From assembly GCF_009601505.1 (NCBI RefSeq), contig NZ_WITC01000099.1, forward strand, positions 1-64,000: a stretch of DNA of 64,000 bases, written 5' to 3'. Made by a program: the position numbers and the translations under genes. This DNA is from Sinorhizobium terangae. Lineage in GTDB: Bacteria; Pseudomonadota; Alphaproteobacteria; Rhizobiales; Rhizobiaceae. The stretch's first letter is position 1. Each line of letters opens with the position of its first letter. The notes under the pieces are model-generated. The model had not been told where the DNA came from and searched no databases. It was given only the letters and a program-made list of their open reading frames with translations. Positions 22,029 to 31,393 of this stretch are shown piece after piece.

Positions 22029-22349
22029 TTGTCGACGACCAGGTTGAACGCATATTCGATCGCGCGCGGCGCATTTGTTGCCGCCGGCGTCTCGCTTCTT
22101 GGCGGATGCCAGTCATCGGCGCCTGAGCCGCAGAACATGGCCCGCACAAGCCTGCAAACTGCGCCCGCCGATCTGCAGCTTATCTGCGCCAATGCGGTTG
22201 TCGCCCAAGCCAGCGGCGCCAGGGTTCTCCCAACGAGTTCGCGCCAGCTCGATGCGACGACCTACGCCGTCGATGTCGATGCCGGCGGGCGCAAGTTCAA
22301 CTGCGTCGTCGACAGCAGCGGCAGCGTCAAATCGGTGCAGCCCGCCTAA
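22029..22349 (+). CDS. Small putative lipoprotein
   Basis: A 106-residue protein with a lipobox LLGGC ending at Cys27, followed by QSSAPEP. The mature part has two more cysteines (LICANAV and FNCVVD) that could pair. The start is TTG with an excellent GGAGGTGAGG just upstream. No family recognised. It follows the L,D-transpeptidase by 50 bases and may be cotranscribed with it. Confidence 0.75.
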   Translation: MSTTRLNAYSIARGAFVAAGVSLLGGCQSSAPEPQNMARTSLQTAPADLQLICANAVVAQASGARVLPTSSRQLDATTYAVDVDAGGRKFNCVVDSSGSVKSVQPA

Positions 22350-22356
22350 GACCTAT

Positions 22357-22406
22357 CCCGGGAAATCCGGTAGCGGTTTTCATCCGCCATTCCGTCGCGT
22401 CAAAAT
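22357..22406 (-). repeat. Diverged copy of a 50-bp intergenic repeat
   Basis: CCCGGGAAATCCGGTAGCGG and the following TTTTC..CCG..ATTCCGTCGC resemble the reverse complement of 53407-53455 (shared CGGTTTTC, CCG, ATT and CGTCGC blocks). I recall this type as common in rhizobial intergenic DNA; not verified. Confidence 0.35.
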
Positions 22407-22580
22407 CAGTGCGTTCGGCTGTTTCAACGAATCTGCCGAACAACTTGCGGCGCGACCGCGCCATCACGTTCCGCTTTTCATCTCCGCCATAGAGTGGCGC
22501 ATCGGAAATCTGAATGGCTCTGCTGAAGAGGCGACCAGATTAAAGCGGTCCGATCTTGTTTGAGTTTCCGTGAATATATC

Positions 22581-22613
22581 ATTGTGCACCGCAGAATACT
22601 ATTGTGCGACGCA
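22581..22613. promoter_or_regulatory. Two 13-bp direct repeats, 20-bp period
   Basis: ATTGTGCACCGCA (22581-22593) and ATTGTGCGACGCA (22601-22613) differ at two positions and are two helical turns apart, 105 bases before a small membrane-protein gene. This looks like a tandem binding site for a regulator. Confidence 0.4.
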
Positions 22614-22718
22614 AATCTTACCTTCCTAAACCAAGGTATTCCGAAATATTATTCTGCATTTCTCTTCCTCTGGAGACCAATTCGTGTTCTGATGTGTTGG
22701 TTGGCGGGAGGAAGCGTA

Positions 22719-22820
22719 ATGACTACGATTCTGCAGCACTTCGCGCTCTTCGATTTCTTCATTCTGGCTGGAATCTGCTTCCTGCTGATCTGCAGCTACT
22801 GGGACGAAGGGGAGGTCTGA
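22719..22820 (+). CDS. 33-residue single-pass membrane protein
   Basis: The short frame begins MTTILQHF, contains one hydrophobic segment (FDFFILAGICFLLICSYW, about residues 11-28) and ends with an acidic tail DEGEV. GGGAGGAAG lies seven bases before the ATG, one of the best binding sites in the area. No family recognised. Such small inner-membrane proteins often modulate larger membrane complexes, but nothing here shows which. Confidence 0.55.
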   Translation: MTTILQHFALFDFFILAGICFLLICSYWDEGEV

Positions 22821-22874
22821 GCGGCACAGTCGAACTAAAAGGCCTTGCAGACCGGGTGCGTCCGGCCTTCTTTA

Positions 22875-23483
22875 CTATTGTTCTGCTGAAATCGGTTTTG
22901 CAGCCGACACATGCAACCAGCGGGTCGGCTCTCCGTCGTAGCCGCCGCCGTCAGCTTCGCCAATCTCGATATTCGCCCAACCGTTTGTGAACTGTCGCAT
23001 CAACCAGTCCCGCGAGGGATAGTTGTAATAGCGCCCGAAGCGATCGTGGCCTTCGGCGTTTCCTGCCTTGAAGCTGGCATGGAGTATTCCGCCGCCTCTC
23101 AGCGCGCGCAGGATGCGCGTGAGGACGCCGGATAGATCGGATCGCGGCACATGCAGGAGGCAGGCTTCCGCCCAGACCGCGTCGAAGACGTCGTGCCATC
23201 CGATCTGGTCAAACCGGACGACCTCGACCGGCCGCCCGAGTAGCCGCTCCGCCTCCGCCGCAAGTTCCGGCGAGCCGTCGGTTGGCGTCACATCGAAACC
23301 CCTGGCAAGCATATAGGCGCTGTCCTGTCCGCCGCCGCAGCCGAGTTCGAGAATCCTGGCGCCGGGTTCAAGTCTGGCGAGGAACCGGTCGAGGCGTGCC
23401 GCCGGCGCCTTGCGCTGCCGATTTGCATAGGTTGCTGCGTTGTCGCGGTAGAAGGCATTCGTCTCGTCGCTGAGCGGCGGCAT
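22875..23483 (-). CDS. SAM-dependent class I methyltransferase
   Basis: A 202-residue protein with the SAM-binding motif I ILELGCGGGQDSAYM, followed by the motif II acidic loop (TPTDGSPEL) and post-motif WAEACLLHVPR. The start at 23483 is preferred (GAAGGA seven to eight bases upstream); longer in-frame starts exist up to 23540. Substrate unknown; proteins of this shape are often annotated as TehB-like or generic small-molecule methyltransferases. Confidence 0.85.
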   Translation of the reverse strand: MPPLSDETNAFYRDNAATYANRQRKAPAARLDRFLARLEPGARILELGCGGGQDSAYMLARGFDVTPTDGSPELAAEAERLLGRPVEVVRFDQIGWHDVFDAVWAEACLLHVPRSDLSGVLTRILRALRGGGILHASFKAGNAEGHDRFGRYYNYPSRDWLMRQFTNGWANIEIGEADGGGYDGEPTRWLHVSAAKPISAEQ

Positions 23484-23571
23484 CTCATTTCCTTCATCGA
23501 ACGTCATGGTGCCTATAAGGCGCGCCGTCAGTTCGGACAAGCGCCGAGGGGAGACGCGCGGGTGACGGAAT

Positions 23572-24564
23572 CTAGCGCGTGCCTAGCAGCGTATTGAACG
23601 CTTTCAGATCGACGTTTCCGCCGCTCAAGAGAATGCCTGCTCTTGCGCCCGGGCAGGGCAGCACACCGTGCATTATGGCTGCAGCGGCCAGGCAGCCGGT
23701 CGGCTCCACGATGATCTTCATGCGTTCGGCGAAGAATCGCATGGTTTCGACCAGTTGGGCGTCGGTAACGGTTATGATCTCGTCGACCGTGCGTTTCAGG
23801 ATGGCGAAGTTGCGCTCGCCGATATGGGTGACGATCGCGCCGTCGGCGATGGATTTCGGCGGCGGGATATGCACGACCTCGCCCTTCCTTAGCGATTGCT
23901 GGCCGTCATTGCCCGCCTCCGGCTCGACGCCGACGATCCTGCAGACGGGTGAGAGCGCGCGGGCGCTGAGCGCGCTGCCAGCGAGCAGACCGCCTCCGCC
24001 GAGCGGCACGACGAGCAGATCAAGTTCTCCGACGTCCTCGATCAGTTCCAGCGCGGCCGTGCCCTGTCCCGCAATCACGTCCGGATGATCAAAGGGCGGG
24101 ATCAGCGTTGCGCCTCGCTCGGCGGCGAGACGTTGGCTGATTTCCTCGCGATCCTCGGTGTACCGGTCATAGAAATGGATCTCCGCGCCATAGGCCTTCG
24201 TCGCCGCGATCTTTATCTCCGGCGCGTCCGTCGGCATGACGATCGTTGCCGGAACGCCTTGAAGTCTTGCCGCATAGGCCAGCGCTTGGGCGTGGTTGCC
24301 GGAGGAGAAGGCAACAACACCGTTTCTCCGGGACGATTGGTCGAGTGCCGCGACCGCATTGTAGGCACCGCGAAACTTGAACGCACCGGCGCGCTGCAAA
24401 TTCTCCGCCTTGAAGAACAGAGACGCCGCAGCGATTCCGTCAGCCGTCCGCGATGTCAAAACGGGGGTGCGATGCGCGGCACCGGAAATGCGCTGCCGCG
24501 CCGCTTGAACGTCCTCGAATGATGGAATCTTAAGTGAAGTGGACGCTGATGACATGCCGTTCAC
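23572..24564 (-). CDS. Threonine/serine dehydratase (PLP, fold II)
   Basis: A protein of about 330 residues of the tryptophan-synthase-beta superfamily. The Schiff-base Lys is in GAFKFRGAYNA, the phosphate loop is PLGGGGLLAG, and the Asn loop is SSGNHAQA. It lacks the C-terminal regulatory domain of biosynthetic IlvA, so it resembles catabolic threonine dehydratase or serine racemase-like enzymes. The start is uncertain: a GTG at 24564 has GGAGG four bases before it, while the ATG at 24555 is too far from it. It is divergent from the aminotransferase at 24851. Confidence 0.88.
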   Translation of the reverse strand: MNGMSSASTSLKIPSFEDVQAARQRISGAAHRTPVLTSRTADGIAAASLFFKAENLQRAGAFKFRGAYNAVAALDQSSRRNGVVAFSSGNHAQALAYAARLQGVPATIVMPTDAPEIKIAATKAYGAEIHFYDRYTEDREEISQRLAAERGATLIPPFDHPDVIAGQGTAALELIEDVGELDLLVVPLGGGGLLAGSALSARALSPVCRIVGVEPEAGNDGQQSLRKGEVVHIPPPKSIADGAIVTHIGERNFAILKRTVDEIITVTDAQLVETMRFFAERMKIIVEPTGCLAAAAIMHGVLPCPGARAGILLSGGNVDLKAFNTLLGTR

Positions 24565-24850
24565 GCAACCTCCCGACGCGGTTCCCACGGATAGAGGGAG
24601 CATAGCGCGCGACATCCGCGCGCGCTACACAGCGCGCCTATATCTCACGTTACGTCATGCAAGTAACCATGCGGCAGAAACTGGTTTCGTAAGTCGGGAA
24701 CCACGAAAAAAGAACTGATTTAGGTCAATAACGTTGACATAAATTAGCGGACGTGATCCTGTCGCTGGACAATCGACAAAGAAACGCGGGACATCGGAAA
24801 GCCGCTTCATCTTCCGCGGTCCCGTTCCCACGACCTCGAGGAAACCGCCC

Positions 24851-26077
24851 ATGCTGCATTGGGACCATATCTTTGCGACGCGTTCGAGCCGGATGCGCGC
24901 CTCCGAAATCCGTGAGCTTCTGAAACTGCTCGATCGTCCCGATATCATCTCCTTCGCCGGCGGCATTCCCGATCCCGAACTCTTCCCCGACGCGGAATTC
25001 AAGGCGGCCTATGCCGAGATCTTCGGCGGCCCGGCCGTCAGCGCGGCGCTGCAATACTCGGTAAGCGAAGGTTACCGGCCGCTGCGCGAGTGGCTGGCCA
25101 AGCAGATGGCGGCCCTCGGCATTCCGGCAACTGTCGACAACATCTTCATCACCTCCGGCTCGCAGCAGGCGCTCGATTATCTCGGCAAGCTGTTCCTGTC
25201 GCCGAAGGATACCGCGCTCGTCACCTGGCCGACCTATCTCGGTGCTCTGCAGGCCTTCAATGCCTATGAGCCGAACTACGACCAGCTGAACCCCGGCGGC
25301 AATCGCACGCCGGAGGCCTACCGCCAGCAGGCGGCTGAGGCCGGTGGCCGGGTGAAGTTCGCCTATCTCTCCGCCGATTTCGCCAACCCGACCGGCGAGA
25401 CGGTGGACCGCGCCGGCCGCGAGCGCGTGCTCGACCTCGCGGAGGAACTCGACGTTGCCGTGATCGAAGACGCGGCCTATCAGTCGCTGCGCTATGACGG
25501 CGAGGCGATCCCGCCGATCCTGGCGCTGGAAATCGCACGCAAGGGCGACATCAACAGCGCCCGGACGATTTATTGCGGCAGCTTCTCGAAGACGCTGGCG
25601 CCCGGGCTTCGCGTCGGCTGGGTCTGCGCCTCCGAAGCGGTGATCCGCAAGCTGGTGCTGATGAAGCAGGCAGCGGACCTGCATTCCTCGACCATCAACC
25701 AGATGGCAATCTGCACTGTCGCCGAACGCGGCTTCGACGAGCAGGTGGCGAAGATCCATAGGGTCTACAAGCATCGCCGCAGCGCCATGCTGGCCGCACT
25801 CGGAAAATACATGCCGGCAGGGGTGACCTGGACCAAGCCGGAAGGTGGCATGTTCGTCTGGGTGACGCTGCCGAAGGGCACGGACGGTGCCGAGCTGCTG
25901 GCGAAGTCGATCCAGACGGCGAAGGTCGCCTTCGTCCCCGGCCGTGCCTTCTTCGCCGATGGTTCCGGCGAGAACACGCTGCGCCTGAGCTTCTCCTGCG
26001 CCAACGACAAGATGATCGAAGAGGGCATCCGCCGGCTCGGCGACCTGATCCGCGGCGAGGTGGCCGAGGCTGCCTGA
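24851..26077 (+). CDS. PLP-dependent aminotransferase (class I/II, LysN/MocR-like)
   Basis: A 408-residue fold-I aminotransferase. Seen are ISFAGGIPDPELFP, LQYSVSEGYRPLREWLA, SGSQQALDYLGKLF, DFANPTGET, Asp in VIEDAAY, and the PLP Lys in CGSFSKTLAPGLRVGW. The layout fits the 2-aminoadipate/valine-pyruvate type aminotransferases rather than aspartate aminotransferase. GAGGAAA precedes the ATG. A terminator-like hairpin follows at 26109. Confidence 0.9.
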   Translation: MLHWDHIFATRSSRMRASEIRELLKLLDRPDIISFAGGIPDPELFPDAEFKAAYAEIFGGPAVSAALQYSVSEGYRPLREWLAKQMAALGIPATVDNIFITSGSQQALDYLGKLFLSPKDTALVTWPTYLGALQAFNAYEPNYDQLNPGGNRTPEAYRQQAAEAGGRVKFAYLSADFANPTGETVDRAGRERVLDLAEELDVAVIEDAAYQSLRYDGEAIPPILALEIARKGDINSARTIYCGSFSKTLAPGLRVGWVCASEAVIRKLVLMKQAADLHSSTINQMAICTVAERGFDEQVAKIHRVYKHRRSAMLAALGKYMPAGVTWTKPEGGMFVWVTLPKGTDGAELLAKSIQTAKVAFVPGRAFFADGSGENTLRLSFSCANDKMIEEGIRRLGDLIRGEVAEAA

Positions 26078-26108
26078 GTCGCAAGGAACGACCTGAGCAT
26101 TTTTCGAG

Positions 26109-26137
26109 AGGGCCTGGCGGAAACGTCGGGCCTTTCT
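26109..26137 (+). terminator. Probable intrinsic terminator after aminotransferase
   Basis: AGGGCC pairs with GGCCTT (one G-U) around a 14-base loop, followed by TCTGCTT. It begins 32 bases after the stop. The T-run is weak. Confidence 0.4.
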
Positions 26138-26332
26138 GCTTATCGGCCTGCTTATCGGCGGAACTGTCCAGCGCTCGGTCGTGACAGGGCCCGTGGCCTC
26201 ATTCTCAGTTGCGAGCAATGGTGATTGGCGGCAAACTTATGGGCAGCCCACGCTTCTCGCCTGACGAGAGAGTGGGCTGTCATCGTTTCCGATTCATGCG
26301 CGTTGTGCAGTAACCGAAAGGGGAGGACTGCC

Positions 26333-26794
26333 ATGACCGATCGAAGCGAACTTGAAAGCATCGTGCAGGCGATCTACCAGGCGCGGGCCGACAACGACCT
26401 CGACGCGTTGATGGCCTATGTACATCCCGACTGCAGCTTCCGTATCGCCGGAAGCGCTGGGCTCGGCCCGATGTGCCGGAAGATCGAAGGCGGCGACGCC
26501 GTGCGCCTCAATTTCAAGGAATTGATAGACGTCTGGGATCTCTCTAGGGTGGAAACGCTCGCCCTTCATATCGATGGCGAGACGGTTATCGCTCATCGCG
26601 CCGGCGAGATCCGTTTCGTTCCGGGCGATGCCCGCTTCGAAACCGAGTTCATCGACAAAATCACCTTCAGGGACGGGCTGATGGTCGAGATCACGGAGTT
26701 CGTCGATACGCTGCAACTGTTGGAGGTGACCAAGCCTCTGGACACCACCCTGCGGCCTGAGGGCATCGCGGTGTCAGGACAAGCGGGCGCGTAG
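26333..26794 (+). CDS. NTF2-like/SnoaL-like protein
   Basis: A 153-residue protein with the N-terminal helix pattern LESIVQAIYQARADNDLDALMAYVHPDCSFRI and later beta strands (ETVIAHRAGEIRFV, FIDKITFRDGLMVEITEFVDT) of the NTF2-like superfamily. Members are ketosteroid-isomerase-like enzymes or small-molecule binding proteins. GGAGGAC precedes the ATG at 26333. Function unknown. Confidence 0.8.
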   Translation: MTDRSELESIVQAIYQARADNDLDALMAYVHPDCSFRIAGSAGLGPMCRKIEGGDAVRLNFKELIDVWDLSRVETLALHIDGETVIAHRAGEIRFVPGDARFETEFIDKITFRDGLMVEITEFVDTLQLLEVTKPLDTTLRPEGIAVSGQAGA

Positions 26795-27373
26795 CACGGC
26801 TACGGCGGTTTCAATCCGCGCCGAATCGGCGAACCTGGTCCGTGCGGCGGCCCGCTCTCGAAAACAAATGTTCTTGACGCCTGGAATGACGCCCGCGATC
26901 CGCGGGCGTCCCCACAGGTAACGGTGGCTCTCCATTTTCCCTTCCTTGACGGCATAAACCTGAGCGCCGCTGACAGAGAATTGCGCTTCCACGCCGGGCC
27001 GGACAGGTCATCTCGGACCGCTGAGTTTCTTGCGTTTTCGGCGCGCCGACCCTTCGTTTTTGAGGGGGCGTGTTTGTCGGTTCCATCAATCCGTGGTTGC
27101 GACGCGGAGGTGTGCCACGGAGGGGCGTCTGCACGGCAATGGTCCGGTTCCTCTGAGTCGCCTCAGAGCCGCAAACGTGCGGGCAAGCGCGCAAACTTCA
27201 GAAAGAATTGAAGAAAGCCCCATATTGCCGCCTCATTTTCGGTCAGGATCACCTCCGCGACGACGTGCTGCATTGCGGCGCAAGATGCTGCGTCGCATCA
27301 AAATCACCGTTTGCCTCCAGATCTGTTCGTGCCATGAATGACTGGGGCGCCTGAGAGAAATGCAACCAGTGGT
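26795..27373. other. 579-bp gap without a convincing gene
   Basis: Open frames exist on both strands but none matches a family or combines a binding site with plausible composition. A minus-strand frame at 26992 has GGAAGGG before an internal ATG yet is Arg-rich and spans the hairpin at 26888. I treat the stretch as intergenic. Confidence 0.45.
26888..26910. repeat. Perfect 10-bp hairpin
   Basis: GACGCCCGCG and CGCGGGCGTC enclose a three-base loop. No T-run on the plus strand side. It lies 94 bases after the NTF2-like gene and could end that transcript. Confidence 0.55.
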
Positions 27374-29368
27374 ATGAGTATGCAAGCGGCCCCAGGAACC
27401 TTTCGCCCGGACATCGAAGGACTGCGCGCCTTGGCGGTCTCCGGCGTCGTCGCCTTTCACTTCGGCATGACCGGCCTGCCCGGCGGCTTCGTAGGCGTCG
27501 ATATCTTCTTCGTCATATCCGGATACCTGATCACCCGGCATCTGCAGCAGGAGATTGCCAGGAGCGGCACGGTCAATCTCTGGCGCTTTTACGGTCGGCG
27601 CGCCCGCCGCCTGCTGCCGGCCTCATTGTTCGTCATCCTGTTGACGCTGCTTTTCGGCTACTTCATTCTCTCGCCGTCCGAGCAGCAGTTCTATTCGAAA
27701 GGATCGCTGTTTGCTTCGTCCTATATGATCAATCTGTGGCTCATCCGCTGGACGGTTGATTATTTTGCGTCGGACGCGTCGAATAACCCCTTCATCCATT
27801 ACTGGTCTCTGTCGGTCGAGGAGCAGTTCTATCTCGTCTGGCCCGCGCTCCTCCTGGTCCTTGCGCGGCTTCGTCCCGGCAAGCGCGGTCTGTTCCTGCT
27901 GCTCGCCGGCGTGGCCGCGGTTTCCTTTGCTGTTAGCTGGCGGGTAACTGCAATTGCTCAGCCCTGGGCTTTCTATTTCTCGCCGCTGAGAGCCTGGGAA
28001 TTCGCCGCCGGTGGCCTGGCTTCGATGGCGGTCCCGCAGGAGTGGGCAAGGCGGTTCCGCTTTTCGCCAGCGCTCGGCTGGTTGGGGCTCGCCTTGATCG
28101 CGGCGGCCTATCTGACCGTCACGGAAGAGATTCCTTTTCCGGGCTCGATTGCCCTCGCGCCGGTGCTGGGCACGGTGATGGTGCTTCTCAGCGGCGCGCA
28201 TGAAAGCCGCATCGGACCGAGGTCCGTTCTCGCCCTTCAGCCGTTCCAGGAGATCGGAAAGCTCTCCTATTCCCTCTATCTCTGGCACTGGCCGGTCATC
28301 GTCTATGCGGGAATCCTTGAGCCGGACCTGACCATCGCCCAGCGGCTCCTGTGCCTGGCGCTCACGCTCGTCCTCTCGCTTTTGAGCTACCATTTCATCG
28401 AAAATCCGGTGCGCCACAGCGGCTGGCTGGCGGCCAAGACGAGCCGGTCGCTGGGACTCGCTGCGCTGCTCACGGCGACGGGAGCGACGGTTGCCTACGG
28501 AAGCGCAGCTTTGGCGAGCTTCAACCTCGACTCCGAGCAACAACAGGTCCTCAAAAGCGCCGAGCGGAAATCGGCTGCGCGGGAATTCGATTCGGCCTGC
28601 GTGCTCGAAAGGGACGAGATTGCGCCAAAGGCCTGTGAATTCGGCGCCAAGAATCCGAAGAAGACCATCGTTCTCTTCGGCGATTCCCATGCCGACCACT
28701 GGTCGACGCCGCTCAAGCGAATTGCCGAAAACAACGGCTGGCGGCTCGTCACCTATCTGAAGTCGTCATGCCCAGCGGCAAGTGTCACGACCTGGAACTC
28801 GGTGTTGGCACGGAACTACAGCGAGTGCGACCAGTGGAGGAAGCTGGTGTTCGGCGAGATCGCCTCGCTGAAGCCGGATGTCGTGATCCTTTCGCAATAT
28901 TCCTCCAGCTACGTCAAAAACGACATCAATTACATATCGAGCTACCAAATCGACGTCGGCGAATGGGCGAAGGGCATCAAGCGCACGGTCCAGACATTGA
29001 AAGACACCGGCAGCGATGTCGTCGTGCTTCGGGACGGGCCGTTGCACAAGTCCTATCTGGACAAATGCGTTGCGCGCGCCCTGTGGCAGGACGAGAGCCC
29101 CAGCGTTTGCGACACACCGCGCAGCGAGGCCGTGGAGGAGACGATTCCGGCGGCGGAACGAAAGGTCGTTTCGGAAGCGGGGCATGCGTCCTATGTCGAC
29201 GTCATCGATCTCTTCTGCAACAAAACCACTTGCCCCGCCGTGATCGACGGGAAATTGACGTTCCGCGATCGTCATCACATCGCCGCGCCCTATGCGGAAT
29301 CTCTTGCGGCTCGCCTTCGACGCGCGATCTTCGGCGAAACTGTCGACGGCGGGGTCAGGACGGAGTAG
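27374..29368 (+). CDS. Acyltransferase-3 (OafA/YrhL-type) with SGNH domain
   Basis: A protein of about 664 residues. The N-terminal acyltransferase-3 part (about 1-340) has RPDIEGLRALAV, the catalytic His region VVAFHFG, the conserved RRARRLLPA and SLSVEEQFYLVWP, and about ten membrane segments. A periplasmic SGNH hydrolase-like domain follows (about 380-655) with FGDSHADHW (block I Ser) and a final DRHH (Asp-His pair). The pair O-acetylates cell-surface polysaccharide across the inner membrane. The start is uncertain: in-frame ATGs at 27338, 27374 and 27380, none with a good binding site. Confidence 0.9.
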   Translation: MSMQAAPGTFRPDIEGLRALAVSGVVAFHFGMTGLPGGFVGVDIFFVISGYLITRHLQQEIARSGTVNLWRFYGRRARRLLPASLFVILLTLLFGYFILSPSEQQFYSKGSLFASSYMINLWLIRWTVDYFASDASNNPFIHYWSLSVEEQFYLVWPALLLVLARLRPGKRGLFLLLAGVAAVSFAVSWRVTAIAQPWAFYFSPLRAWEFAAGGLASMAVPQEWARRFRFSPALGWLGLALIAAAYLTVTEEIPFPGSIALAPVLGTVMVLLSGAHESRIGPRSVLALQPFQEIGKLSYSLYLWHWPVIVYAGILEPDLTIAQRLLCLALTLVLSLLSYHFIENPVRHSGWLAAKTSRSLGLAALLTATGATVAYGSAALASFNLDSEQQQVLKSAERKSAAREFDSACVLERDEIAPKACEFGAKNPKKTIVLFGDSHADHWSTPLKRIAENNGWRLVTYLKSSCPAASVTTWNSVLARNYSECDQWRKLVFGEIASLKPDVVILSQYSSSYVKNDINYISSYQIDVGEWAKGIKRTVQTLKDTGSDVVVLRDGPLHKSYLDKCVARALWQDESPSVCDTPRSEAVEETIPAAERKVVSEAGHASYVDVIDLFCNKTTCPAVIDGKLTFRDRHHIAAPYAESLAARLRRAIFGETVDGGVRTE

Positions 29369-29449
29369 GGCTACGGCCGCTCTATTGAGGAGGGTACCGA
29401 GCGGGACCGGACCGCATTGTCGGCTGCACGCTGGTATCGTGCGCGTTGT

Positions 29450-30148
29450 TTAAAGTCCCGGCTTGGCGCCTTCTTCCTCGCTGATCCGGCCATCGACGAG
29501 ATGGATGCGCCGATGCATGCGGGCGGCCATGTCGAGGTCGTGCGTGACGGCGACGACCGTCTTGCCGCGCTCGTTGACGAGCGCTTCCAAGATTGTAAAC
29601 ACCTGTTCCGAACTCTTGCTGTCGAGGCTGCCGGTCGGCTCGTCGGCGAGGATGAGCGGCGGATCGTTGGCGAGCGCTCTGGCGACCGCGACCCGCTGGC
29701 GCTGGCCGCCGGAAAGCTGGTCGGGTCGCTTGTGGAGGTGATCCTCCAACCCGAGCGAGGAGAGCAGTGCTGTCGCCCGCTCGCGCATCTCGGCGCGGGT
29801 GAGGTGGGCGAGCTTGCGCATCGGAATCTCGACATTTTCGCGCGCAGTGAACTCGGGCAGCAGGAAGTGGAACTGGAACACGAAGCCGATATTGCTAAGG
29901 CGCGTCACGGCGCGCTCCTTCTCGCTCAGCGGTTCAGCATCACGGCCGCGAATTTTGATCGTTCCCGCGGTTGGCCGGTCGAGCAGACCCAGGAGATAGA
30001 GGAGCGACGACTTTCCCGATCCGGAGGGGCCGGTCACGGCGACGAACTCTCGCTCGCCGATACTAAGCGTGACATCCCTCACCAGCGTGACTGGCACGGC
30101 CTCGTGGAGAATACGCGTGAGGTCCGTCGCCTCGATCAGGCTCGTCAT
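29450..30148 (-). CDS. LolD/MacB-type ABC ATPase
   Basis: A 232-residue ATPase with Walker A GPSGSGKSS, signature LSGGQRQRVAVARAL, Walker [13 protein letters not shown] and switch His in VTHDLD. The ADEPTGSLD form is typical of the MacB/LolD/FtsE class. It overlaps the permease gene by four bases and is the third gene of an exporter operon controlled by the divergent TetR-type gene. Confidence 0.93.
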   Translation of the reverse strand: MTSLIEATDLTRILHEAVPVTLVRDVTLSIGEREFVAVTGPSGSGKSSLLYLLGLLDRPTAGTIKIRGRDAEPLSEKERAVTRLSNIGFVFQFHFLLPEFTARENVEIPMRKLAHLTRAEMRERATALLSSLGLEDHLHKRPDQLSGGQRQRVAVARALANDPPLILADEPTGSLDSKSSEQVFTILEALVNERGKTVVAVTHDLDMAARMHRRIHLVDGRISEEEGAKPGL

Positions 30149-31386
30149 GTCGCGCCCCGTATGATGTCGACCGGATTGAGATGGGCCGCGCGCCGGGCCG
30201 GCAGGTAGCCGGCGACCGCCGCAGAGCCTAGCGCGGAGGCTGTCGCGATCAGGTAGTGGAGCATGCTCCAGGCGATCGGCAGCCGCGTCATTTCCTGGCC
30301 GGTTGCGGCAATTTCGAAGTGCACGAGGGAAAGCGCATAGGTGATGGAAAATCCGAGCGCCCAGCCGAAGAGCGAACCCGCGCCGCCGATTGCGAGCCCT
30401 TCGAGAACGAAGAGGCGCTGCATGTCGGCCTCCGAGAAGCCGAGCGATTTCATGATCGCGATGTCGCGCGCCTTCTCGTGGGTGATGGTCGAGATGATGT
30501 TGAAGATGCCGAAGCCGGCGACCAGCATGATGGCCGCCACGACCGTATACATGATGATGTTGCGCACCACGAGCGCCTCCAGGATGGATTCGTTCGCTTC
30601 CTGCCAGGCAACCGCCTTGTAGCCGAGTTCCGCCTCGACGCGCCGTGCAATCGCGGGCGCGGCATTCGGATCGTCGAGCTTGACGCTGATCCGGTTGATC
30701 GCGTTCGGCCGGTTAGAAAGGATCTGCGCATTCTTCTGCAACACATAGGCCTCGCCTTCGTCGCGCGCGGTGGTCCCGGTGTGAAACAGCCCGACGATCT
30801 TGAAGTTGCGGGTAAGACCCTCGGACGATACCGCGGTGATGGTATCGCCAAGCCCGGCGCCAAGTCTCGAAGCCATGGTATCGCCGATCACGACATTGTT
30901 GCCGCCGGCGGTGAGCGCGGCGAAGCTCCCTTCGCGGAAATCCTCGACGATTGGCGAGACGCTTGCTTCCCGTTCCGGATCGATGCCGATCACCACGGCG
31001 CCCACCTCGCGGCCGGAATAGCGGATGACGCCCTCGGCGTGGAGCGTTGCGGCGAACCGTCCCGGTATCCATTCCTCGAGCCACGCTTGCGCCGCCGTCG
31101 GGTTGATGATGCCGCGGCGGTCGTCGCGCGGCCGCAAGCCCGATATGGCGGCGACCTCGAAGACGTCTTCCGCCGGCTGCCGGCGCGCCGAGCGCTGTTC
31201 GTCGCTGACCTCGACATGCGGCATGGTGTCGACGAGCTGGCGGACGAAATCGTCCTGGCCGCCCTGCATCAGCGCCGCCATCGCGATGGAGAAGCCGACG
31301 CCGACCGCCACGCCGACTATCGCGACGGCGGTCTGGCGTCCGCGACCGGCGATGTGCGTCCATGCGATATCGAGGATAAGATGCAT
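30145..31386 (-). CDS. FtsX/MacB-like ABC permease
   Basis: A 413-residue permease with one N-terminal membrane segment (about 20-42), a large periplasmic domain and three C-terminal segments (FtsX domain, about 285-405). The start at 31386 has GAGG six bases upstream. It lies seven bases after the HlyD-type stop. With the ATPase and the adaptor it forms an exporter in which the ATPase is a separate chain, unlike the macAB unit at 2.4-5.6 kb. Confidence 0.9.
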   Translation of the reverse strand: MHLILDIAWTHIAGRGRQTAVAIVGVAVGVGFSIAMAALMQGGQDDFVRQLVDTMPHVEVSDEQRSARRQPAEDVFEVAAISGLRPRDDRRGIINPTAAQAWLEEWIPGRFAATLHAEGVIRYSGREVGAVVIGIDPEREASVSPIVEDFREGSFAALTAGGNNVVIGDTMASRLGAGLGDTITAVSSEGLTRNFKIVGLFHTGTTARDEGEAYVLQKNAQILSNRPNAINRISVKLDDPNAAPAIARRVEAELGYKAVAWQEANESILEALVVRNIIMYTVVAAIMLVAGFGIFNIISTITHEKARDIAIMKSLGFSEADMQRLFVLEGLAIGGAGSLFGWALGFSITYALSLVHFEIAATGQEMTRLPIAWSMLHYLIATASALGSAAVAGYLPARRAAHLNPVDIIRGAT

Positions 31387-31393
31387 GATGGCC

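Larger units (their letters stand above)
22350..22718. other. 369-bp gap with a repeat copy and a direct repeat
   Basis: No protein gene recognised. It holds a diverged copy of an intergenic repeat (22357-22406) and two near-identical 13-mers (22581-22613) upstream of a 33-residue gene. Confidence 0.5.

Noticed and set aside
24734-24762. Promoter for the aminotransferase (TTGACA at 24734)
   Set aside because: The -35 box is perfect but no acceptable -10 lies 16-18 bases away.
26774-26992. Minus-strand 72-codon frame with a purine-rich site before an internal ATG
   Set aside because: Arg-rich, crosses a perfect 10-bp hairpin, and no family resemblance.
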